NCBI GenBank assembly: GCA_030562195.1
Contig: JAUJPP010000005.1
Location: forward strand, 24,415,106 to 24,479,105
Direction: 5' to 3'
Source: Nipponacmea schrenckii
Lineage: Eukaryota; Mollusca; Gastropoda; Lottiidae
DNA: 64,000 bases
The notes under the pieces: generated by a model
What the model was told of the DNA's origin: nothing
The model's input: the letters and a program-made list of their open reading frames with translations, nothing else
The model's database searches: none
Shown here: in pieces, positions 40,601 through 51,899 of the stretch
Layout of the letters: every line of letters starts with the position of its first letter
Numbering within the stretch: position 1 is the first letter of the stretch
Program-made: the position numbers and the translations under genes

Positions 40601-43600
40601 TTTCAGATCAAGATTGATCAGATTTAGAATATTTGGTACTTTATTCTCAGATGCCAACAATTGCCAGCAGTCAATGGAATTCTAGTATCAGTTTCAGATT
40701 CCGACGTAAATAAAGCCATCTTTGACGATTCTCAGTTATTCTACATTCTGTAGACAAACAACACATTATACAATACCTGTTTCAACAAATGCATTGCATG
40801 TTCATTGTTGGCGTTAATGGCGGCTACATGTAATGGAGTATGTCCCCCATCTGATGTCCTCAAAGAATCCATATTATCTTTCTTGGCCACCATTGCTTGA
40901 AATATTCTAGAAATATTACATTAAAAACATAAATCAAAGAAACCCTATAATGAACATTAAAATAAGAGAAAAAATAATAACATTCTATATTATACTGAAA
41001 AACCAACAAAAAATATGGACATGAAGATTCAAATCATGATAACCTGTACATCTATTTATGGTCATGTACTTGATCGCAGCAACATTATCTGTCAATCTAA
41101 TACATAGTGTGCTTGTCTATTTTTTTTAAAATAAATTGTACATCGGAATATTGTGTATAATTCGTCTTTCATTGTGTCATTGGGCGGAATGCTAGACAAG
41201 GACATGCCCTTGTGTATGGGACATTGATCTGAGATTATTATTATCATTATATAAATGAGATTCAGATTTGAGATTTGATTTGAAAATCGTCATCATTTAT
41301 CAGATATGTATAGAGAAGGTACATACCGTATAGGAAGGCGATTCATAACAGCTAGATGGACAGGAGATATACCGTTATTATTTATTAGATCAACCTTTAT
41401 ATTTTTACTGGATAACATCACCTCTAGAACACGCTGTTTATTCTTATCTTTATCATCAAAGTCTACAGCATCGTGTAATGGGCTATCTCCTACTTCATCC
41501 TGAAAAAAAAGAGGATAGTGGAATTACTTGGGAAAGTTCATTTGACATACAATTGATTTGACAAACCACCAGCCAATTAGTACAAAATATGTACTCAATA
41601 TCAGATGTAGCACTTCTCAGATGTTAGCAACGAGAATCTTCTTTAATGTGGTCCACCTCACTTATGTCTTGTATCAACGTGGATTTGTATACTGAGCTTG
41701 AAGACAAATCAAATCATAAATAAACGGCAATCAACTGGTATACCTGTGTATTGATATCACAATTATTATTCAGAAGGAATTCCACAATGGTATATTGCCC
41801 TCCAATGACTGCCAAATGAAATGCTGTTTGGTTTTTCTTGTTCTTTAAATTGATATCGGCTCCTTCAGAATGTAATAATTGAACAATTTTAAGGTGTTTT
41901 CTGAAATGGAAAATCCAACCCCATAAATATTTATTACATTCAATCTATTATAAATTGATATTGTTCTGCTTTACACATAAAGTTTGATTTCTATTCTTTA
42001 TTTTCATGATTTATAACAATAAAAATTATAATTCTATATATTGAGTAGGGTAATGGTAACATGGTAAATGAAATTTGTAAAATATTCCAAATTTTTCCAA
42101 GTTATTGTTGAAGTCAAATAATAATAATAATTTTTGAGTTTCAACCTTTATCTTTCTATTAACTCTTCTAGGTGCATTGTTTGATTGCAATATTTCTCTT
42201 CCCCCTATAAGCGGTTCTATTTCATGATTTTCTCTTAGTTTTTTCTGCAATTGTTTTGATGACTGAACAGAACACTTAAACAATAAAGCTTCAAGAATTT
42301 TAATGTAGACTACAAATTGGTCCATTAGCCCACAACAATTTCAAATTAATGACAAAAAATTTAGATTGACTTATTATGGTTTATTATATAAAATAAAAAT
42401 AATATAAGATTGAGATATCTCTGAAAGGTGTAGACATTCTTTTTTATTTTTTAATCCAATAAACCAATAATACTAAGTAATAATCAATTAAAATGAGCTT
42501 AATAGATATATTATCTTACATAGTCCATCCCGTAAATATTATTGACCAATTGGGAGACATTAAATTGTATATCCATTCTAAGAGACAGTATTTCTTTAAG
42601 AGAAAAGAAGAACTTTCGAAAACTCTCAATTTGATGGCTTCTGCATTTGAAATCTTAACTCTTTTGGTGGCGCCGTCATTGATCCAGCAAATAAAATTAG
42701 CCTGATGTGATGTAGCGCAAACTGCAATACGTACCCATCTGCGGCAAAGTGTATTGGTGCATCACCTTCTTCGTCTTGTAAGTTTATATCGGCTCGATTT
42801 GATAGAAGATATTTTACTATGTCATAATGACCTTTACTACACGCCATTTGTAAAGCTGTTTTACCCTTTTTAAATATATCAACCTGAATCATAAACATAA
42901 TTATAATCAATGTAATCAAAATCCAGAACATGGCACAGTAAAAATTGTGTAATACGTCTCCAAGCTTCCACTTAATTCAAATTTATTTATTTAAGTACTG
43001 ATGCAAACATAATAATGGAAAAGAATGGACTATAATAAATAACATGATATTACTTGAGATTTATCTGCTGATAGGATTGCTTCTAGACCATTAATGTCAT
43101 TCTGTGCAGCTGCGGCAACTAACCCCTGGGATGCCAAAGGCATCAGTAAAATCCGGGCCAAAGCATTTTCTGTTTCGTTTTCAATTTCTGGATAAGAAAA
43201 AGAATTAACTCATTTAAGTCTCCCTTAATTTGATTATTCGTGTCACTAACAGATAGAACGTTCAGCTACAGAATGGAATTTCAATATGGTAAATCACTAT
43301 GGAGTTGTTTTGATATCAATATCCATTTCGTTGCAGAGTGACTAAGTGTATATTTCGATTTGTTGAAGTGCATTTGAAGAAGTGTAGAAGTTAGAAGTGT
43401 AGAAGTGTAGAAGTAAGGAAGTGTAGAAGTAGTGAGCTGACCTCTTACGGAAATTTACGACTATTAAATGAGATATTAACGGAAATTCCAGGAAACAGTT
43501 TAAACTTAAATAAGAAAGTACCGATGAAACACAATCTAGATTCACTTTTATATCCGATTATGCTTGCAAATTGGATTGTTCTAACGCCCTAGCTATTCTG

Positions 43601-46600
43601 TTTAGACGATTTCTGATTTCTTGTCGTATCTCCATTATATCATGTTTTCTGAATTATATTGTCAGTTTAAAATGCAGACTGTAGCAGATTTATAGGTTCA
43701 CTGTCATTTAGGCACACATTTTTTAAGCACACCTCATTTAGACACGGTATTTTAGGCACGCTTTGTTTATGCACACGGTCAGATAAGCACATGTCATTTA
43801 GGCACAGTGTTATTTAGGCACAGCGTTTTAGGCACATACTCATTTTGGCACATCCATTTAGGCACCCCTTAAACTATAACAACATTTATTTACGCACACT
43901 TTCAATTAGGCACGCATTCACACATGGCCAGACACGTTTTTGCTACAGTCTGAAATTGTATATTTTGTCACCTGGTAAGCTCACACACACATATCAAAGT
44001 AAGGTAAGTTCACTGATAAATATATTTTCATATTGACCATTCTTGAAAACTAAAATTTTACGTTCATGCCAAGACGCAGTATTCCTTTAATGCATCTTTA
44101 TTGCAATGTGTTAAGGTTACACATATGTGCTGATAATGATTTCCTAAACCGCGATTACTTTCTTCCACTAGAAAATGATCTCCCTTTGCCCTTGAGGTTT
44201 TGTGGGCCATGCCACCCACCCCCACTCTTTGGAGCCGGGTGTGCCTAAATGATATAGTGCCTTATATATGTGTGCCCAATTGAATATGTGCCTAATTGAA
44301 GGTGTGCCTAAATGACAGTGTGCCGAATTGTAGTGTGCCTAAAAAGATTGTGCCAAATTTCAAGTGTGCCTAAATTGCTGTGTCTAAATAACACTGTGCC
44401 TAAATGACCAGTGCTTATCTGACCGTGTGCCTAAATGAAGTGTGCCTAAAGTACAGTGTTTAAATGAGGTGTGCTTAAAGAAAGTGTGCCTAAATGACTG
44501 CTTTGTATGGTGTAAGTAAGAGCACAATATATCGGTTATTTTTTCAATATTGTTCCCGGGAATTTCCGTTAATTTCTTATTTAATAGTCGTAAATTTCCG
44601 TAAGAGGTCGGCTCCACCCATTAATTTGCATACTTGTCCGAACTCTCGGTCCAAAATGACAAATATAACATCTACATTTGTACAATCGACATTTCACACA
44701 TCGTCATTTCAACATCGGCTCATACACTTCTACACTTGTAAAGTTGACAAGTTAACATTTGAACTTTTACAAATGTATTTTCACATTTCAACACTTCTAC
44801 ACTTCTTCACTTCTACACTTCTAACTTCTACACTTTTTCACTTCTACACTTCTAACTTCTAACCACTTCTACACTTCTACATTTCTACACTTCTACACTT
44901 CTACATTTCTTCAAATTCACTTCAACAAATCGAAATATACACTTTGTCACTTTGCAACGAAATGAATATTGATATCAAAACAACTCCATAAATCACAATA
45001 TATTAATATGAATTGTCTGTTTTTAGTACTATGTGATATTTTATTTATAGTTCTATGGTGATATAGATTATGTAGTCATGGACAGGGCCACACTGGCTTA
45101 GAAAGAATTAGATGTCAATAAATCTGTTGAATGAACGACAAACTAAAACTATAAAACTATTATAAAGAAGCTACCGTCAAAGTTTGGAAGTTCGGAATCA
45201 GAACTGGTTGATAGAGTTGATGAGGAAGTGCTAGAAATCATAGAATGTGTTTCCAGTATTTTCAATTCATCACTTGATATTTCTGATTTATCAACTAGTG
45301 AACAGCAAACAGGACTGTAGTAGAATTCCCTGTCTTTCACTTTCACCTTTAAGTCGCCATCGTCACAAACTTCTATTATTTGACCTATTTGACCCTTTGT
45401 CTAGAAAAATATCAAAACAGTAAATATCTAGAGCATTAGCTCATATCATATCGATTTAACTGATTAATGGAGTAACCTTTAAAGGGATTGTAAAGCGATC
45501 TTTTGGCCCTTTGGAAACCTTTGACTTCTATTTGCGACATCCAGGTTTTTTGCCAATTGCCCTGGGTCATGCAGTTCCTGAAAGATTTATCCGGAAGTGA
45601 CACAACTCCCCCAAGAGAATAAGGACTTTAGTCCTTTAGAATTTAGAATTTAGTCCGTGCTATTTTAAGAAATCCTTTGTTATGGGTTTTTGCATTCTCA
45701 TTTTGACTAATTTTTGGTCTAGATTTGTCTTTGATGTCCGAAATTGCATTTTCTTTGAGAATTTCTGAGATAATGAGAAACTTAATTGGCGGAAGGTTAT
45801 TTCTAAAAATAGTGGTTTTGTGTGCAGTGACAGTCAAGCGGATGTTGATAAAATGAAGTGGTTTACTTTCATTTTGTTTAGTTCAAAATTTTCATGGTCA
45901 TGCTATATTGAAATTTTGTACAAAAATCAAGTATTTGCCAGGCTTTCATGTGACATATTATTGGAAAGTTTTCAACGAGATTTCTGGAAAAAAAGTTATA
46001 GAGGATTGAATTCTGTGATTTAACATCGAAACAAATGGCAAATGAATTACTGGACTAGGTCTTGGCGTAATGCGATGTTATCTCCCCTTTCAAGAAACTA
46101 AGGCATGAAAACATCTTTACAATCCCTTTAGCGTTTTTTAGCACATTTGAAAATAAAAAGAAGCAATACATACATACAAGTCAATATGCTTTATATAACA
46201 ATACTATAATATTAAAGAAAGTTTAAGATTTTAAGCAATTATTTAAATATAGAAGTAATACCTGTTCCATGTCTTCGACCCAATTCCCATGTCCTTGTTG
46301 TAGTTTCTCCATTTTCTTTGTAGTTTGGTTAAGTATTCTTACGAATTCTTTGCTCTTAAAAGAGTGTTTCTGTTAAATAATACATAAAAATTAATTATTA
46401 GGAACCTTTTCTTATTTCATTACTTCTATATTAAGTTGCTACTTTGTTTACTAGGCTCTGTATTGGAATTGCATTTCCACCAGAACAAATTTAACAATGA
46501 AAACGTTTTCTATCTTCTAGAAGCATCAAAATCAGTTTAGATTTTATTTAATCTTTATTTGCAGGCCACCTATATAATTACTTTTGTTTTGAAAAAAAAT

Positions 46601-49600
46601 CAAGCATTCTTACTTTAATCAGTAAAGATCGTATTAGATGCCATGTCTGTGTATTTGGGTATTGTATAGAAATGAATCTATCATGTTTCCTTAAGTTTAC
46701 TACTGCTCCTTCTATACCTACATACTAAAATACAAAATAACTGTTCAGGCGCATAGTTACGGAGGACAAGGGAAAGGGTTGGGATGGTTTAATGGATTTT
46801 CTCCCTGAGCAAAATTCTGAATACCAAGCAGTTTCATTTCCGCAACTAAGACCCTAAATTTATGTAATATTGGTGAGGTTTTGCTTCTGTATTTCAAAAC
46901 TAAGTTATTAAAGGCCATATACTAGTATATGTAAAGATATTTGACAGTTTGACAAAAAATGTATAGTACATGCTTGAAAATTCCTGCAAGAAGGTATAAT
47001 ATGGGTCATCTATCAAAATATATGTTTATGTAATGCATATGTATAAAAGGTTTATTGTCATATAATAGCAGAAATCAATTACCTGAAACCTGGAAAATCA
47101 CAGTATGTCTGGGGTTCTGATGTATCGTATTTTTGCTAATAGTAATGTAATTTAATATTCACCTTTTCTATTGCAGGATCCCAATTATTTATTTCTGTTA
47201 AGACTTGTTTAAGTATTGCCACATCGGGTATCATTTGAACTTTATCACCAAGCTTTAATTCTCCATGTGAATGTAAGATATCTGAAACAAGGGTAATATT
47301 AAAAATACGAGTGTCCTGGGTGGTTGTGTGATACTTTGATGACAATGTAATAATTTTACATCGTGATACAACAGTTGAATAAGAAATAAAGCCTGTTTTA
47401 ACGGCGACACTTACACACGTATGTATTTTTTGCATATGCACATTATCTTTTATTGATGCCTTTAATCATGTGCCGATTTTACTCATGTGAGTAAATTTAA
47501 ACCTAGTTATTAGGACTAGGTGCAAATTTATTACAGCCTATGAGGATATGTTTATTGTTTGCTACTGTGAGCAAAGTTGGTCGTATGATCACATAGCGTA
47601 TTTACACACAATTAAAAAAATAGTGTTATTTACAAAGGTCCAGATCCTTCCTCGTCGTCAAATTCAAGTCTTGGTCAGTCGTTTGTCTCCACTTCTTCGT
47701 GGCCATCTCCTGAGACGGAAAAAAAAATACAATTCCCAGAACGTCACATCCGACTAGGGCGTGGCCTATAGAGAAATCGATTTTGAATGATGTTGTAGAT
47801 AGCTGAACGTATCAACTGTTTAGGTATATAATTATACGACCGATTCCCCCTAGAAACACAACAATTTCAGTTTCAGTTTTAGTTTATTACAGTTTCTTAA
47901 AGTCTTGTATAAGCCTGTGATCATGAAATAATATGCTATATAAAGACTGTGCGCCAACTTCTTCATCACCTGCTTCATCATCTGTGTCTTATCAAATCGC
48001 GAGCAAAGTAAACATCCATGTCCAATGGCAAGTGTAAGAATCTCTAGCGCCCCCTTAAACGACTGAAGGCATTCTCCAACGCCACCCGTGCCCTGCTGAG
48101 GCTATGGTTAAATAAAGTTGAGATTGGCTCTGTTTAAGAAGGTTTCAAAAGCCAAGTCTTTACTGACAGGCCGCATAGCCGATTGGTACTACTGGCATAT
48201 TAGTATCACCAGCATTCTTGCTCCATGTGGGGTAGAGGAATCCCATTATCACCTCGAATTTAAATATCAGAATTTGCAAATATGCTGTCATCGTGGACTC
48301 GACCTGGCATCAAACTCCTCTGTAGGATCAGTGAATAAAACCCCTCCCTGTTCAAATAATCACCATTTGACTGTTTTGGGCCGATGGTGAGATTGGGGCT
48401 ACCCTCTATGGATCCTGCACAATTAGCGAAATTCAAATTTTCCTCTTATCCGTTGATCAAGTTCTTCAGAGCTTCACCCTCGGGAAACTTGACATACTCA
48501 GCCAACAGGAATTTTTCGCGCAGCTTATTGCCACAACACACACAGCAGCCTTCCTGACACCAAAGAGATAACTGATTGCTCTGACGATGATAAAAGGCAG
48601 TTTATGGTAAATGAAACCTTCTTTTGAACACCTAGTAGTTCTTCACCTCTATCTTGGGAAGGAGATAGTTCATCTTCAAGTCGTCTGCAGATGAGATTCA
48701 ACGTTTCACTCTGAAATTTCAGTCTGCTTTTTCGAAGTGCTGCAGGACAACATTGCCAAACCATTTCTTCGTGAGAGGTTTTCTTCCTAGTTCTCTTACA
48801 TTTAAGCAACCAACAGTTAGTGCTACACCCAGGAAATATGGAGACTTCTGCGCTTGTGAAAACTTTCTAGTCTGATCTTCTCCATGGCTATGACAGAAAT
48901 TGATAGTTTGCTCCAGATTTACCCAAGGGACTTGTCCTTCGTATGAATGCACAGCAAATATACTTTTCCAGAAGTGTGTAAATATGTGTATGTGTTCAAA
49001 GTTGCACATATGCAAATCTTCACCGTATAAACAAGGCTTAAGATATAGCAACAAATATCGGTACACCTAATCAAACAACAACGAAACGGTTTCCCGAATA
49101 CTCGCGGTTCGTTATTACTTACATGAATTAAGTTTATTGAGATGATGGACATTTTTGAAGTAACGATTATGTTTTGTTAAAAAACTGTAAGGGAGTGAAA
49201 ATGCTTTAATTAAAAAATATTGGGTATAAGAAGTAAATAAAAGTATATTGGATCGATAATTCACTGACGCGGGCAATAACTAATGGGTTACCTAGGACTG
49301 GAAGATATGCCGGTACACAAAAGTGTTTTTCCGATTCCCCTATACACAAAAGATCAACGCAACCGTCTCCACCAACTCTATAATTGGTTCGGAGACCATT
49401 ACTCCACTTTACCAATGCAGACCCTTTATAGGATTTTGAACCCCATTTCGTCAGTTTCTCAACTACTCCTTCGTTTTTCTTTCCACCTGCAAGAGTCAAA
49501 AGGTTAATAATTTCAGATTTCCATCTCGACTTCTAAGGTATACTACCTGTTATGATGACTAAGAAATTAAAAATTTTACAAGCATACACAGATATCTGAT

Positions 49601-51899
49601 TAAAAATTGGAATGGTGGAAATCGGTGCAATCAGTGTCCTCTATATACATACAACTTAGGAAACCTCTTTACCATCACATACAACATAATGACAAACTTT
49701 CTCAAAGGTGAGATGAAACTGTCATAGGGTAGAAATTGCTTACCATCCTCATCGCCACTTTCCCAATCAACGCCCCTGGTAACACTAGCACCAGGTAATA
49801 TACCATGTAAAGTTTTTCTTTCACCATTTCCATCTCCAGTGCTACATCTTAATATAACATTTTCATTGTTTACAGATGACTTATACTGTTTATAAAACAA
49901 ATAGTCTTACTAATTAATGCATAGAAGAATATAAATGTATCTGTGACATTTTCATCATTTATTTTGAAAAAATGTGTACACCTGTATTTAATTTTGCCTA
50001 ACTTATTGAAGACAAGAGTCTTATGTATGAGAACTGTTTAATGTTACTTTAAAGAACTCTTTATATACTATATTGCATTACAAATTCTCAGGTATCAACA
50101 AGATGAAACAGGGTTGATATAATGATAATATACTAATCAAAAAATATTTCAGAAAAACAGCACAATTTTGCCATTGTGGATTGAAATAACGTTGAAATAA
50201 TTGATGAACGGTGTAACAAAAAGATTTAACAGAAAATGTCTATCTTTTCAAAGTTAATTTCACTTACACAGTAGATGAAGAAGTTGTTTGTCTCAGAAAT
50301 TTGTGGTCTTGGTTATGAAACTGAGCCATAAAACATGTGGTACAAAGATCGAAGTCTTCACATTCTCTACACTTCCAGCGTATTCCAGTTAAAGGACTTT
50401 TGTCCTGACAATTTCCATCACAAGTTACGTATGAATGTATCTCACCTATATAAAATAACATTTTATAATATCCACAAAATAAAACTGCTTTAAAAAATAC
50501 AAATGACGTGTCGCATATCACTTAATATTGACAGCATACTTGCAATATATTTTGGTACACGAGCCAAAGTTCCATATTTGCAGAAAGAAAATAGTCAGAA
50601 TCTCATTTCTATTAATAAATCAAACACTGAAATTAGTGTATATGTCAGTTAATATATTCATAGTGTAGGGCATTTTGAAAAATCATTTACGATGGTTAAA
50701 AATAACGAATTTTTTATTACTCTCACAATAAATTTCATCCAAATCCATCACGAAAATCAGTTCTCTATCGGGTCCAAAAAGAATTAAAGATCAAGGGCAA
50801 TAACTCATAGTAATATTTTTCGATTTGTCTTATTTTGAAGGGTGTACATCCTTGGGTGATTACAAAAGCGCATACCAATTTTCGTCAGAATCCATTAAGA
50901 AACCAGCTCTCTTTCGTGTCTACCAATAATTCAAGAACAAGGGCAATAACTAATAGAAAATATTTTTCGATTGATCTGATTTTTACCAGGGCTCATCCTT
51001 GAGTGATTACAAACACTCACACCAAATTTCATTAAATCCATCCAGAAATCAGCTCAAATTTTTTTCGATTAATCTGATTTTCAATAGGGTTCATCCTTGG
51101 ATTATAAAAAACACTCACACCAAGTTTCCATCAAGAATCCAGCTCCCTATCGTGCCCACAAAGAATTCAAGAACAAGGGCAACAACTCATAGCAACATTT
51201 TTCGATTGGTCTGATTTTTAATAGGGTTCATCCTTGAGTGATTACAAACACTCACACCAAATTTCATTTAATCCATTCAGAAATCAGCTCTTTATCGTGT
51301 CCACAAAGAATTCAAGAACAAAGGCAGACGCGTTTTTAAGAACAAGGGCAATAACTCATATTAAATATTTTTCGGATTTTTTATAGGCTTCATCCTTGGG
51401 TGATAACTAAGACTGACACCAAGTTTCGTCAAAATCCACCAAGAAACCAGCTCTCTATCGTGTCTACAACAATTGTGGACGGACAGACAGACAGGGCGGA
51501 CAGACAGACAGACAGACGGACAGACAGGGACGACTGCTATATACGCCCACATTAATGTGTCAAATAAGGCTAGTCAAATAAGTAACGAAATTTGAGCAAC
51601 ACGCCTTTAAACACACAGAAGTTAGTTTAGAGAAAGATTTCCTTATTTCCTAACAAATAGAGTGAAATTCATCTTTGAGTAGTATACTTACCTGATGGTC
51701 CATTGTCATAAAGCAATAACTCGTGCTTCCCATCTGTTCCGGCTTTATAAATTCCATGACCACCGAAATCCCACATGACCTTGACCTTTCCAACTGAATC
51801 ATAGACGTTGGTGACTGTGCCTAGACTTCCGTCGCCGCCATCTTCATTTCCACCCGACCAATCAGGTCCACGTATAACTCGACTCCCCACGAACTTCAT
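37283..51899 (-). CDS. Mind bomb-like protein with C-terminal PARP catalytic domain (MIB-ZZ-MIB-REP-ANK-ART), 18 exons
   Basis: Coding exons in transcript order: 51692-51899, 50268-50445, 49744-49841, 49292-49486, 47163-47281, 46614-46724, 46262-46369, 45175-45400, 43054-43187, 42735-42883, 41744-41900, 41327-41499, 40777-40906, 40395-40497, 40011-40087, 38373-38530, 37826-38059, 37283-37688. All junctions are GT-AG and phase-compatible; the sum is 2,964 nt, 987 aa plus stop. Domains: MIB/HERC2 about 1-69, ZZ 73-120, second MIB/HERC2 140-215, Mind-bomb repeats 230-385, Ser-rich linker 385-412, ankyrin repeats 430-770, ART 795-987. Mind bomb proteins are E3 ligases that ubiquitinate Notch ligands through C-terminal RINGs. 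No RING is present here; the C-terminus is a PARP fold resembling mono-ADP-ribosyltransferases. Substrate binding by the MIB/ankyrin part and ADP-ribosylation by the ART part is inferred. The start is the ATG at 51899, placed as in MIB1/MIB2 just before the first MIB domain. Full-length and apparently intact. Confidence 0.9.
37826..38059 (-). CDS. MIB-PARP gene exon 17: linker and N-terminal part of PARP catalytic domain
   Basis: Residues 775-852. A basic linker (VKKRRSS) is followed by YREVVEHFSK and IKVERIQNIDRWEAY, the conserved opening of PARP catalytic domains of the PARP10-15/TIPARP type. Donor GTAAGT, phase 2. Confidence 0.93.
38373..38530 (-). CDS. MIB-PARP gene exon 16: last ankyrin repeat
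   Basis: FGADLEMKNKQGKTVFDLV is a terminal ankyrin repeat. Acceptor ATTTTCAG; phase 2 out at GTATGC. Confidence 0.87.
40011..40087 (-). CDS. MIB-PARP gene exon 15: ankyrin repeat
   Basis: The core ANINHQDKDGNTAAHLSALD continues the ankyrin stack. The donor (G|GTAATT) is weaker than its neighbours, but phase 0 fits both sides. Confidence 0.83.
40395..40497 (-). CDS. MIB-PARP gene exon 14: ankyrin repeat
   Basis: The core DVNAQDFDARTPLQLAVIQ is an ankyrin repeat. Phase 1 out. Confidence 0.88.
40777..40906 (-). CDS. MIB-PARP gene exon 13: ankyrin repeat
   Basis: The core GGHTPLHVAAINANNEHAMH is a canonical ankyrin repeat. Phase 2 in, phase 0 out. Confidence 0.9.
41327..41499 (-). CDS. MIB-PARP gene exon 12: ankyrin repeats
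   Basis: Contains GDSPLHDAV and NGISPVHLAVMNRLP cores separated by a Lys/Asp-rich loop. Acceptor after a polypyrimidine tract (T8CAG); phase 2 out at GTATGT. Confidence 0.88.
41744..41900 (-). CDS. MIB-PARP gene exon 11: ankyrin repeats
   Basis: Two repeat halves: KHLKIVQLLHSEGADINLKN and NQTAFHLAVIGGQYTIVEFL. Phase 2 in, phase 0 out. Confidence 0.9.
42735..42883 (-). CDS. MIB-PARP gene exon 10: ankyrin repeats
   Basis: Contains GKTALQMACSKGHYDIVKYL and the start of the next repeat (DEEGDAPIHFAADG). Phase 0 in, phase 2 out at GTACGT. Confidence 0.9.
43054..43187 (-). CDS. MIB-PARP gene exon 9: start of ankyrin block
   Basis: Residues 415-459, ending in an ankyrin-type helix pair (GLVAAAAQNDINGLEAILSA). 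Acceptor TTATCCAG, phase 1 in, phase 0 out. Confidence 0.85.
43298..44990. mobile_element. 1.7-kb foldback element in intron 8 of the MIB-PARP gene
   Basis: The outer arms (43298-43400 and 44885-44990) are near-perfect inverted repeats starting TATGGAGTTGTTTTGATATC. Inside them lie, in mirror order, GAAGTGTAGAA arrays, a 60-bp block containing TTACGGAAATTTACGACTAT, and TTTAGGCACA arrays (43,710-43,870 against 44,240-44,500). A family C MITE end lies near the centre (about 43,990-44,097). No coding capacity. Confidence 0.8.
45175..45400 (-). CDS. MIB-PARP gene exon 8: last Mind-bomb repeat and Ser-rich linker
   Basis: Begins TKGQIGQIIEVCDDGDLKVK, a Mind-bomb repeat core, and continues into a Ser/Thr-rich linker (about residues 385-412). 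Ends in phase 1 at GTAGCT, a weak donor. The downstream intron holds the large foldback element. Confidence 0.85.
45479..46130. mobile_element. MITE in intron 7 of the MIB-PARP gene
   Basis: TTAAAGGGATTGTAAAG at the left has its inverse CTTTACAATCCCTTTA at the right. The 652-bp interior has only short open frames and no recognisable protein. Confidence 0.65.
46262..46369 (-). CDS. MIB-PARP gene exon 7: Mind-bomb repeat helix
   Basis: 36 codons, phase 0 at both ends. KLQQGHGNWVEDMEQ corresponds to the LQ-x-GHGGW-x-x-x-M motif of Mind bomb proteins. The acceptor is TTTAACAG. Confidence 0.88.
46614..46724 (-). CDS. MIB-PARP gene exon 6: Mind-bomb repeat
   Basis: 37 codons, phase 0 at both ends. 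The pattern GAVVNLRKHDRFISIQYPN followed by TWHL matches the G-x-V-V ... V-x-Y ... W core of Mind-bomb repeats. Confidence 0.85.
47163..47281 (-). CDS. MIB-PARP gene exon 5: start of Mind-bomb repeat region
   Basis: Residues 227-266, including ELKLGDKVQMIPDVAILKQV and NNWDPAIEK. Enters in phase 1 after a GTTTCAG acceptor and ends in phase 0. Confidence 0.85.
47990..49080. other. Insertion-like segment in intron 4 of the MIB-PARP gene
   Basis: GC content is higher than in the flanking intron. Overlapping minus-strand open stretches (49066-48719 and 48809-48525) encode runs such as FWKSIFAVHSYEGQVPWVNL and SRLKFQSETLNLICRRLEDE, which look protein-like but frame-broken. The source is not recognised; a decayed transposon or captured gene fragment is likely. 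Confidence 0.35.
49292..49486 (-). CDS. MIB-PARP gene exon 4: second half of second MIB/HERC2 domain
   Basis: Residues 162-226, with GVVEKLTKWG, ALVKWSNGLRTNYRVGGDG and VDLLC, completing the domain opened in exon 3. The acceptor is TCTTGCAG. It ends in PVLG, the junction that leads into the Mind-bomb repeats in MIB1/MIB2. Confidence 0.9.
49744..49841 (-). CDS. MIB-PARP gene exon 3: first half of second MIB/HERC2 domain
   Basis: Encodes LHGILPGASVTRGVDWESG and the following acidic run, a typical MIB/HERC2 start. The donor is GTAAGC (phase 1). The acceptor has two phase-compatible choices six bases apart (exon start 49841 or 49847), so the first residues are uncertain. Confidence 0.75.
50268..50445 (-). 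CDS. MIB-PARP gene exon 2: ZZ-type zinc finger
   Basis: Residues 70-128. Zinc ligands are visible in order: C-D-G-N-C, W-K-C-x2-C, D-F-D-L-C-x2-C, then H-N-Q-D-H. It enters in phase 1 and leaves in phase 2 at GTAAGT. The arrangement matches the ZZ finger between the two MIB domains of Mind bomb. Confidence 0.9.
50740..51540. repeat. Imperfect tandem array with GACAGACA tail in intron 1 of the MIB-PARP gene
   Basis: About five full or partial units of roughly 150 bp share AAGAACAAGGGCAATAACTC, GGGTTCATCCTTGAGTGATT and ATCCAGAAATCAGCTC. The array ends in CAATTGTGGACGGACAGAC and a GACAGACA microsatellite (51,478-51,531). Confidence 0.85.
51692..51899 (-). CDS. MIB-PARP gene exon 1: start codon and first MIB/HERC2 domain
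   Basis: Encodes residues 1-69. The pattern GSRVIRGPDWSGGNEDGG followed by GTVTNV and VKVMWDFGGHGIYKAG is the MIB/HERC2 signature. It ends in phase 1 at a GTAAGT donor. Confidence 0.9.
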
